Origin: Zygnema cylindricum
Lineage: Eukaryota; Streptophyta; Zygnematophyceae; Zygnematales; Zygnemataceae
Length of the DNA: 14,440 nucleotides
Assembly: GCA_037447655.1 (NCBI GenBank)
Contig: JBBHKE010000730.1
Span: forward strand, 1-14,440
Direction: 5' to 3'
Translations under genes and position numbers: made by a program
Shown: positions 8,590 through 14,440 of the stretch, piece after piece
Numbering within the stretch: the stretch's first letter is position 1
Layout of the letters: every line of letters begins with the position of its first letter
The notes under the pieces: generated by a model
What the model saw: only the letters and a program-made list of their open reading frames with translations
What the model was told of the DNA's origin: nothing
Databases searched by the model: none

Positions 8590-9115
8590 GTACCTGACTA
8601 TGTAGCAATACATTTCCGTACATTTCTTGACAATGTCCGTACATTTTCGCACCTTTTAGGGTTATTTAAGGGATTTTTAGGGCTTTATAGTACATTTCCT
8701 TACATTCCGTATGTTTCAGTATAACTCTCCCACACTTTTCATACATGTACCTACATCGTCTGTAGTTTTTCGTACCTTTTAGGGTTATATTTTATAGGGT
8801 TTGTAGGGTACATTTCCGTACATTCCCGTATTTTTCATCACAACTACGCTACACTTTTCGTACAGTTACGTACAGTGGTCGTACATTTTTGTGCATATTA
8901 GGGTAATTAAAGGGGGGGTTTTAGGGTTTATATGGTACATTGTCGTACATTCCTTTATATTTGATTACGACTGCCAAAGATTTCCCGTACCATTAGGTTT
9001 CATAGGGTACATTATCCGTATATTGCCGTACATTTATGTTAATTTTTAGTACATTTTAAGATTTTTCTATGATTACGCTTTCCCTACGTTTTCATACAGG
9101 TTCGTATAGTGAAAA
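8590..9115. repeat. Diverged ~120-bp tandem array with TTAGGGTT words
   Basis: Aligned blocks begin CGCACCTTTTAGGGTT (8648), CGTACCTTTTAGGGTT (8771), TGTGCATATTAGGGTA (8890) and CGTACCATTAGGTTT (8986), at spacings of 123, 119 and 96. Each is followed by GGTACATTTCCGTACATTCC-like and CTACACTTTTCRTACAG-like blocks. The array is old and decayed. TTTAGGG resembles the plant telomere repeat but occurs singly per unit, so this is not an interstitial telomere. Very rich in GTACATTT words. Confidence 0.75.
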
Positions 9116-9365
9116 CGAAACGAATTTTACGAAAAGTATGAAAGTCGTGAATACTACGTAAAAATCGGAAAAAAATCCAAATTCGTATGAATTCGACAAC
9201 TAGGGCTCAAACCATTACACTGGCTAAAAACTTTATACAAGCATAAACACTAGTGTTGGGTATCGAGGACCTATTGACGATATTCGATATATATCGAATT
9301 TTAGGTACCCGATAATCAATATATTGAGACCATGTACGGAGAAGCTAAATATCCGGATATTTATG

Positions 9366-9417
9366 CGATTTTTTTCTTTTCTTCCCGATTTTTTTCTTTT
9401 CTTCCCGATTTTTTTCT
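9366..9417. repeat. 20-bp tandem repeat, 2.6 copies, inside the hAT MITE
   Basis: CGATTTTTTTCTTTTCTTCC repeats with an exact 20-bp period and then stops in CGATTTTTTTCTC. The copies are identical, so the array is young. Confidence 0.95.
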
Positions 9418-9423
9418 CAAACC

Positions 9424-9467
9424 ACCCCCCACCCCCCCCCCCCCCCCCCCCTGGCCCCCCCCCGGGT

Positions 9468-9497
<30 letters not shown>
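9424..9497. repeat. C-run followed by G-run (inverted homopolymer core)
   Basis: About 40 bases of almost pure C (9424-9463, broken by A at 9431 and TGG at 9452-9454) are followed by about 34 bases of almost pure G (9464-9497, broken by T at 9467), meeting at CCCGGG. The two halves are complementary and could fold back, and each strand could form G-quadruplexes. Translations in several frames give poly-Pro/poly-Gly, which are not proteins. The lengths of such runs are prone to sequencing or assembly error. Confidence 0.9.
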
Positions 9498-9498
<1 letters not shown>

Positions 9499-9726
9499 CC
9501 GTACGATTTTGCGTACGGTTAACTGTACGATACCTGTACGGTACACGCACGGTAACTGTACGGATACACATTTTTTGCGATATATATAGCGATAATTTAT
9601 GTTAGTCGCGGTACGATATATTGAGGACTTTGCTCAATCGATATTCGATATATCGAATATCGAATTTATCGCGATATGAAACTACCCGATACCCAACACT
9701 AATAAACACATACAACACGAACCTTG

Positions 9727-10077
9727 CCCGTGTATCGGGCATTTTTTGTCTTGTCAGTATATAAATTATAGACTTTCAGTCTCCTTTCTGGAAACCCTTA
9801 CATAGGCGGTGTGTCTGACTTGGTTTTTTTCTGTCCGTCCGTAGTACGGACGTCTTTACCGCTGGCACAATGAAACGTTGCCGTCACTTTAAGAACGACT
9901 ACAGGAAAAGGTACGGGACCATCCAGGGAAAAGGTACGGGTGTTCGTTTTTTGTAATGGGCATGAAAAACGGGCATGAAAACAGGCATGATAAACTGGGC
10001 AGGGTACATGCCCGTGTAACGGGCGTTGATTTACTTGTAAGGAGAAAAAGTGGCAAAAAAAACATTAACAAACAACC
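9727..10077. mobile_element. Degraded family-A-related element fragment
   Basis: Starts with the small palindrome GCCCGTGTATCGGGC (9727-9741), followed by the 98-bp module shared with 6151-6249, then one minisatellite-like unit (GCTGGCACAATGAAACGTTG, 9861-9880). It ends in GGAGAAAAAGTGGC then A-run and ACATTAAC (about 10041-10070), a degraded family-A right end. Between them, 9905-9941 holds GAAAAGGTACGGG twice (23-bp spacing), and 9958-10003 holds three to four GGGCATGAAAAC units of about 13 bp. GCCCGTGTAACGGGC at 10010-10024 repeats the first palindrome. A complete left terminus was not found. Confidence 0.5.
9755..9852 (+). repeat. 98-bp module, second copy
   Basis: Same ordered blocks as 6151-6249: CAGTATATAAA, CCTTTCTGGAAACCC, CGGTGTGTCTG, CTTGGTTTTTTTCTGTCCGT. 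It ends in a clean hairpin CGTCCGTA-G-TACGGACG (9836-9852) that is eroded in the first copy. Confidence 0.85.
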
Positions 10078-10292
10078 ACCGTGAATCGTAATTAGCGTTA
10101 ATGTTTTTTTCGTCTCTTAAAACATATTTTCTCCGTACACACATGTCGGATTGTGGATCTGACGGTTGCGATTGAAAGGTAAGATTCTCAGCGTACTAAT
10201 GGCGGTCTTAAACTGAAAATTGGACAAATGTGTACGGAGAAAAGATGTTTTCAGTGGCGAAAAAAATATTAACGCTAATTACGATTCACGGT
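10078..10292 (-). mobile_element. MITE, family A copy 3 (215 bp, best preserved)
   Basis: Terminal arms 10078-10141 and 10229-10292 are inverted repeats of 64 bases with five mismatches by hand count, beginning ACCGTGAATCGTAATTAGCG. The interior read on the minus strand (CAGTTTAAGACCGCC, CAATCGCAACCGTCAGATCC, ACAATCCGAC) matches 4221-4441, 5158-5376 and the left part of 5993, so this copy is in opposite orientation to them. It has no coding capacity. The flanks lack an obvious TA on both sides, unlike the other copies, so the target-site duplication is unresolved. Confidence 0.88.
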
Positions 10293-10615
10293 TGTAGTGT
10301 ACAAGGTGTACCTTCCAATACTTGAGCTTCAAATTCGGCGACCTTGAATTCTCTATCTCCACCAACAAATCTTTTTAAGCTTAACCAAACTTCTCTCTCC
10401 TACTATGTATAATCTCCCATAACTAACTTCTCCCAATGCCTCTTCACAGGTTTCCTACTTTCACTAAGTTGCCACTTCCCAAAATATTATGGCGTCGTCA
10501 AATTCCTCATAGCCCAAATCTCAATTAAAAATCAAACAAGAGTTTTTATTTAACATTTTTCATTGCCCATTTTTTCTCTTCCAAGAAGGCGACTCCCAAA
10601 ACGGGATTGAAACAA
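10293..10615. other. Intergenic, nothing recognised
   Basis: Pyrimidine-rich anonymous sequence (CTTCTCTCTCCTAC, AACTTCTCCC). No gene or repeat supported. Confidence 0.5.
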
Positions 10616-10870
10616 TTTCGATAAACAACCTTTTCTGTAAATCTTTTTTTCTGCAAATAACATTTTTTTTCGGTAAATAAACTTTTTCGGTAAATAGCCT
10701 TTTTCTGTAAAATGAATTCTTTTCTGTAAATAACTTTTTTTCTGTAAATAACCTTTTTTGTACATTTGAGTGAATAACATTTTCGTTTAAATAACCTTTT
10801 TCTGTAAACAATTTACCTTTTTTTGTAGATAACCTTTTTTGGGTTAATAAGTTTTTTAAAAAAAAAGGCG
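10616..10870. repeat. AT-rich short minisatellite, ~12 degenerate units
   Basis: The unit TAAATAACCTTTTTCTG (15-26 bp with indels) recurs from about 10619 to 10845, with variants TAAATAGCC, TAAACAACC and TGAATAACA, and ends in an A/T-rich TTTTTTAAAAAAAAAAGG stretch. The two minus-strand Lys/Tyr-rich open frames here (10550-10811) are translations of this repeat. Confidence 0.85.
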
Positions 10871-11778
10871 ACCTTTTTACAAGTTTCTTGGACTTCTATG
10901 CACTGGTATTTCCTCGGCTAGTTTGTTCTCATGTCAATCTTCTTAACTCATACTTTACACATCACTTTTCTCTACCAATCTCAATGTACTATGCAAGATC
11001 TATCCACAAAAAAGTACAGTGCCCAAAAAAGTACGGTGCCGAAAAAGTGCCGAAACCCTTTTAGTACGAGAATCTCCGGAAATTATATCTCATCCAATTC
11101 TAGCCTGAATAGCTCAATTTAACCTTCTATAGATAGCTCTTTCTAAAACTAATTGAAAGAGTTTATGCACACTCCAACAGGCCAATCTTGCACGGAGTTA
11201 TGATTTCCCAAACTTCCCATTATATACGCAGTATGCGAACTTTGGGACGCCATAACTAAGGCTAGGATGGTCCAAATCCGGCTAACTAAAATGCGGCGAA
11301 GAATGCTAAATATCCTCTAAATGCCTAATCAATTTACAATGGCTAAAACCAAATCCATACTCCAATGTGAGTCTTCAAACAACCCTTCTCCGTGATCCTG
11401 TCGTCATCCACTCGTCGTCCACTCCTCTCTACCGTGGTGTAACTCCCAGGTGACGAAAGCACCTGCCAAGCACTTTAACCTCCACCCAAGAGCAAAACCC
11501 CAATAGACCTTTGCAAACCCTAAAACTCCACCCTAGAACAAAGGCCCAAAAGGCTTTTGAAAGCTCCAGATGTAGTTTTCATTCCCAACACTGTCGTAAC
11601 CCTTTTGTTGAAACCAACCCTCGATGCCGTCATCTAACGGTCACCATATGGCATATGCATTGAACATGAAAAATGTTTGTGAAGTGTTCCTTAAATCCTA
11701 CCAACAACCTTCGAAGTACGGGTTTTGGTTGTTTGATGGGCGCCACCACAATAGTGAGACGTCGTCTTCGACACGAGG
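10871..11778. other. Intergenic, possibly old retrotransposon-derived; no gene identified
   Basis: The stretch 11190-11350 (GAACTTTGGGACGCCATAAC, then AAGGCTAGGATGGTCCAAAT) has the look of the untranslated 3' part of some plant LTR retrotransposons, where similar cataactnnggc and ggtccaaat words occur. No LTR ends, polypurine tract or coding domain were found, so this is an impression only. 11395-11600 is richer in C and includes AAACCCTAAAACTCCACCCT. Open frames are short and unidentified. Confidence 0.3.
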
Positions 11779-11816
11779 GCCCCTCCTCTCTCTCCTTCTC
11801 CCTCTCCCTCTCCCTC
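11779..11816. repeat. Pyrimidine tract, (CCCTCT)n
   Basis: CCCCTCCTCTCTCTCCTTCT passes into three CCCTCT units. Simple repeat. It creates an Arg/Glu-rich minus-strand frame (11630-11893) that I do not treat as a gene. Confidence 0.85.
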
Positions 11817-12971
11817 ACGTGAATGAGACTTTCAAGACTACGTCTTCTAAAATGCTTGCAAATATTATGTGTGAGCACGGTCGGCGAAACCATTTTTAAT
11901 TTTTGGATTACTACCTAATGAAGCTTTATCAAACCTTGTCAAAGCTTTCTTGAACCTTGAAAAACATTCCCAACTTTTAATATTCCCGCCATCTATAAGA
12001 ATTATCAGGTAATATTCCTTCAACCTTATAAATTCATTCACAACCTCGTGCAAGCGATACACTTGGCACACGAAGGGCCACCTTCTTTGTTGCTTCACAC
12101 GGTAAAGTAAAGCTAATTTCATTCAGTTTTAACGTCAACAAGGAGAGCAACACAAGAAGTGCCTTAGCGACGAACTCAGAGATGCCCTCGAGTCAAAATG
12201 GTCCAGAGCTTCTGTTTCTGGTACAATTGTTCTTGTCAAAATGGTTACCCGCGGCCACGACTCGACTCCTGTATGCCACACCATTTTCGTGAACCCGGCT
12301 ATGTAGCCTTTTACCGTCCTCTCTGTCCACTAACAGATGGCATTGGGAACCAGGTAACATGCAATAATCCACTTCAAATCTCGATGTTACTGGCTTATCG
12401 GGGCGCTATCGGTGTTTGAGGATCGAGATCATGGTATTCCCCACTCTTGATACTGCTATACATCGTCTTTTAAGGGATTCCTCCTTCATTAGACTTTCCA
12501 GAGGGATTGTTAACTGTGTCAAAGTTTTAGCATCATCATCCGACTAGCTTGCCTTCTTCCTAACATATTTCCTTTCTGCTGATTTTCTATGTTGGTTACA
12601 CAGCAAAAACAGAAACTTGATTATATCCAAATTCCAGATAACTAACGTGTATTTTGTATCTACACACGTAACCATGCAATAACATAAATAATTGATTTTG
12701 CGTCCACTTTCAATTGCATATTTAATCACTCCATATAAGATGGCATTACACTGTAGACCATGTAATAAGCTTCTGTTAGGTTTTCGAGTAGACAGAAATT
12801 GTATGGCAGGGAGATATCATTAAGGTTCACAAAGGATTCTGTTTTACAAACCATTTGCCCTTTTCCGCCTTTCTTGGCGATTACAAAAAAGAGACAACCA
12901 CACTCAAGTTTCAGACCAATTGGAAGAAACCAATCATTAGACAGATGAAGACGAAAACGAAATATGTACTA
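11817..12971. other. Intergenic with protein-like but unidentified open stretches
   Basis: 12126-12370 has higher GC than its surroundings. A stop-bounded plus frame 12133-12306 (57 codons, containing LSDELRDALESKW and VLVKMVTRGHDSTPV) looks protein-like. An antisense minus frame and other plus frames are also open, so the case is weak. A further stop-bounded plus frame is 12792-12998. I recognise no family in any of these. They may be relics of a gene or transposon, or chance. Confidence 0.3.
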
Positions 12972-13035
12972 AAATGCGGAAGCAAAATTTCTTCTTAAAT
13001 GCAGAAGCGAGATTTCTACTTGAATGCAGAAAAAA
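12972..13035. repeat. 25-bp tandem repeat, 2.5 copies
   Basis: AAATGCRGAAGCRARATTTC begins at 12972 and 12997, and a third partial copy (GAATGCAGAA) begins at 13022, an exact 25-bp period with a few substitutions. Confidence 0.9.
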
Positions 13036-13708
13036 ACATACTGGACTGAAATTCTTTCATTAGGCAGGACAAATTTCATGAATGGGCCTTCCCATTTGAT
13101 GATACATGGAGGCGAAGACCATACAAAGAACTCTCAAAAAAGAATTGCAAACCTATTCTACATTTCGACCTATATTTCCAATAGAACACAGTGTGTCCCT
13201 CGAAAACCGGCTTCAAAATACCGCCTTCGAATACCATTTTCAAATACTCACAAGGACGAGATATCTGCTCTACAAATTCAATTCGATTCTTTTTAAAAAC
13301 TCGATTCTTTTGAAAAACTCAATTCTTTTTAAGACTACCGATGATTTGGGCTCTATACTCAGTACTATATAACTAAAATTTCTCCAATACACAACCATCC
13401 AACGAGAAGCCTCTGAAAATGGTCAATCCAGTTACAAAAGTAAAGTACTACGGAAACAATTGTTGTAAATCACAGCGCATATCTACTACAACCCCGTGAC
13501 CACTTAAAAAAAACTACTCCAGGATTCCTATCTATGCCAGAAATTTGCCGAAATGCAAGTCGAAGGCAGAAAAATATGACAACCATAACCAGTTATGATT
13601 TTTGAAATATTGTTTACATGGTCGATGTCACAAAATAGATATATTCGACACAACAAGCACCATCGTTATGGTCGAGAAAGTATGGGATCAACGATATGTT
13701 GAGATTAT
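13036..13708. other. Downstream flank and probable 3' UTR of VPS26; no other gene identified
   Basis: Because VPS26 is read on the minus strand, the bases just below 13709 should contain its 3' untranslated region. No canonical AATAAA on the minus strand is visible within a few hundred bases, and plant polyadenylation signals are often non-canonical, so the transcript end cannot be placed. Plus-strand open frames from 13024 and 13106 overlap in different frames and have no known motif; a stop-bounded frame 13050-13184 contains EWAFPFDDTW. Confidence 0.4.
13283..13333. repeat. 18-bp tandem repeat, 2.8 copies
   Basis: TCGATTCTTTTTAAAAAC starts at 13283, with variants at 13301 (TCGATTCTTTTGAAAAAC) and 13319 (TCAATTCTTTTTAAG). 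Exact 18-bp period. Confidence 0.92.
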
Positions 13709-13878
13709 TCATTCATGGCGATAAATGGTAATCTCTTGTTGTTTGAAATACCTCCGATCCTCCTCATCCACCAAAACAAGATTCAAATAATAACGAACAC
13801 TGAATTTGTTGTTGATATTCCGATATGTAGGTGTGAGGTCATAGGGGCTTAAGAACAATCGGATAGGTATAGATTCAC
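13709..13878 (-). CDS. VPS26: VPS26 retromer subunit, last coding exon (partial gene)
   Basis: VPS26 is an arrestin-fold subunit of the retromer core (with VPS35 and VPS29), which sorts and recycles membrane cargo such as vacuolar sorting receptors at endosomes. The minus-strand frame encodes the last 56 residues: GESIPIRLFLSPYDLTPT, then RNINNKFSVRYYLNL, then VLVDEEDRRYFKQQEITIYR and HE before a TGA at 13711-13709. These form the highly conserved end of the second arrestin domain. The ELTPT/DLTPT and RNINNKFS wording fits plant rather than animal VPS26. The exon probably begins at 13878, after the acceptor TGTGTGTATCAG read on the minus strand; this splits the conserved Gly codon as G|GT. 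The open frame continues to an in-frame ATG at 13894, but MMCVS is not VPS26 sequence and is presumably intron. The full family protein is about 300 residues; the earlier exons would lie beyond 14440. The frame is intact, so a functional gene is likely, though a duplicated fragment cannot be excluded from this window. Confidence 0.93.
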
Positions 13879-14005
13879 CTGATACACACATCACTCAACC
13901 GTCACCCAGTAGACCAGACAAACGAAAAGAAAAAAATGAGTACCATCCAAACAAAGCATTAGAAAAATCATGCTTTTGTCCTTTGTTAGTATGAAGTCCC
14001 AGATG

Positions 14006-14027
14006 ACAACAATAACAACAACAACCC
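14006..14027. repeat. (AAC)n-type microsatellite
   Basis: GACAACAATAACAACAACAA followed by CCC; imperfect trinucleotide run in the VPS26 intron. Confidence 0.85.
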
Positions 14028-14087
14028 ACATTAAACCAGTAAAAAATTATCCATGTTATGCCATGATATGCTACAATCCATGACGAG

Positions 14088-14133
14088 GTGTGTTATGGTA
14101 TGGCACAGCCATGGTATATAACGCATAACACAC
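14088..14133. repeat. Inverted repeat with 10-bp perfect arms
   Basis: GTGTGTTATG (14088-14097) and CATAACACAC (14124-14133) are exact complements separated by 26 bases that themselves contain CCATGG. Lies in the ATG/CAT-rich intron of VPS26. Confidence 0.8.
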
Positions 14134-14162
14134 AATAATGGGGATGTGATGCCCATGCCAGT

Positions 14163-14278
14163 GTCAATGTCAATGTCGATGCAATGCGGATGGGGATGGG
14201 GATGGGGATGGGGATGGGGATGATCATGTGGTCATGGTGATGGTCCCGGTAATTTGTCATGGTCATGGTCATGGTCAG
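14163..14278. repeat. Compound microsatellite: (GTCAAT)n, (GGGGAT)n, (GGTCAT)n
   Basis: GTCAATGTCAATGTCGATGC (14163-14182) is followed by five GGGGAT units (14188-14222) and, after a gap, GGTCATGGTCATGGTCAGGG (14260-14279). All are hexamers of related composition built around an ATG/CAT core, suggesting slippage from a common seed. The plus-strand (GGGGAT)5 run has more than four G4 tracts with two-base loops and could form a G-quadruplex; it is the non-transcript strand of VPS26. Confidence 0.9.
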
Positions 14279-14300
14279 GGTGATATGATGTCATGTGATG

Positions 14301-14380
14301 TGCCATGCTATGTATGTTCTGTTTACATTGTGAGAAGTGATGCCATGCTATGTATGTTATGTTTACATAGCGTAAGACGT
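14301..14380. repeat. 40-bp tandem duplication
   Basis: TGCCATGCTATGTATGTT at 14301 recurs at 14341, followed in both by (C/A)TGTTTACAT. Exact 40-bp period with few differences. Within the VPS26 intron. Confidence 0.9.
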
Positions 14381-14440
14381 TTTCTATGTCGTAACTATAC
14401 TCTTCCTACTCTCAAATGGAGCCCAAAATGAAATTTAAAG

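Larger units (their letters stand above)
9251..9701. mobile_element. hAT-type MITE, 451 bp, with perfect 8-bp TSD
   Basis: The terminal inverted repeats are TAGTGTTGGGTATCG at 9251-9265 and its exact complement at 9687-9701. The element is flanked by ATAAACAC at 9243-9250 and 9702-9709, a perfect 8-bp duplication. Eight-base duplications and YAGTGTTGGG ends are typical of the hAT superfamily. Sub-terminal regions carry perfect palindromes rich in TCGATAT: 18 bp at 9282-9299 and 26 bp at 9638-9663. The centre is a 20-bp tandem repeat and a long C-run/G-run. No transposase is present, so it is non-autonomous. The perfect TSD suggests a fairly recent insertion. Confidence 0.92.
13879..14440 (-). 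other. VPS26: VPS26 last intron (donor side outside the window)
   Basis: Inferred from the acceptor at 13880-13879 and the absence of any VPS26 coding sequence between there and the window edge. The sequence upstream of the acceptor on the minus strand is T-rich, as expected for a plant intron. The intron is at least 562 bases and is unusually loaded with simple repeats, listed separately. A different upstream exon hidden beyond my recognition is possible but would have to be short. Confidence 0.65.

Noticed and set aside
8640-9000. Interstitial telomere (TTTAGGG)n
   Set aside because: The word appears once per ~120-bp unit and never in tandem.
9233-9605. Open frames with poly-Pro and poly-Gly on both strands
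   Set aside because: They are translations of the C-run/G-run core of the hAT MITE and overlap in four frames; no domain is present.
10550-10811. Lys/Tyr/Phe-rich minus-strand frames resembling a repetitive protein
   Set aside because: Two frames over the same AT-rich minisatellite both stay open; this is low-complexity DNA and not a gene.
11630-11893. Arg/Glu-rich minus-strand frame (RERERE) that looks like a charged domain
   Set aside because: The charged stretch comes from the CCCTCT/CTCTCT pyrimidine tract.
11865-12122. 85-codon minus-strand ORF beginning MKLALLYRVKQQRR
   Set aside because: A TGA immediately precedes the ATG, no family is recognised, and plus-strand frames overlap it; not enough to call a gene.
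13879-13894. Extending the VPS26 coding frame to the ATG at 13894
   Set aside because: The added residues MMCVS do not belong to VPS26, and the sequence there looks like an intron acceptor ending in CAG.
1-14440. tRNA and rRNA genes
   Set aside because: No B-box-like GGTTCGANTCC with matching acceptor arms and no conserved rRNA segment was noticed on either strand.

Overview
This is a eukaryotic, AT-rich, repeat-dominated window with one recognisable gene piece at its right edge. The best organism clue is the minus-strand exon at 13709-13878. It encodes the C-terminal end of VPS26, the arrestin-like retromer subunit, in a form closer to land-plant VPS26 (PYDLTPT, RNINNKFSVRYYLNLVLVDEEDRR) than to the animal form as I remember it. 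A plant nuclear genome is therefore the working assumption. Nothing bacterial (operons, ribosome binding sites, long ORFs) is present.

Layout: 1-650 may be a degenerate terminal-inverted-repeat (TIR) element. It abuts a two-copy 144-bp tandem repeat (650-932). 933-4220 is mostly anonymous intergenic DNA holding a 36-bp x3 minisatellite, a diverged 296-bp tandem duplication with a strong hairpin in copy 2, and a degenerate 27-bp array. 4221-10292 is a graveyard of small DNA transposons. It holds at least three complete members of a 215-221-bp MITE family (ends near TACACCGTGAATCG), a larger relative at 5993-6930 that has been split by a 510-bp MITE with the same ends, a fold-back and direct-repeat block (7290-8170), a diverged ~120-bp minisatellite (8590-9115), and a 451-bp hAT-type MITE (9251-9701) with a perfect 8-bp target-site duplication and a very long C-run/G-run core. 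10293-13708 is quieter, with short minisatellites, somewhat higher GC in places, and some protein-like but unidentified open stretches. 13709-14440 is the 3' end of VPS26: the last coding exon plus at least 562 bases of the preceding intron, which is rich in ATG-type microsatellites and holds a G-quadruplex-capable (GGGGAT)n run.

Apart from VPS26 no protein-coding gene could be supported. The other open frames are short, overlap one another on both strands, or are translations of tandem repeats. No rRNA, tRNA, CRISPR array or transposase was recognised. The transposons here are non-autonomous, so any enzymes mobilising them would be encoded elsewhere in the genome. The most distinctive content is the family of small TIR elements with shared internal modules and their nested arrangement. 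All repeat alignments were done by eye.
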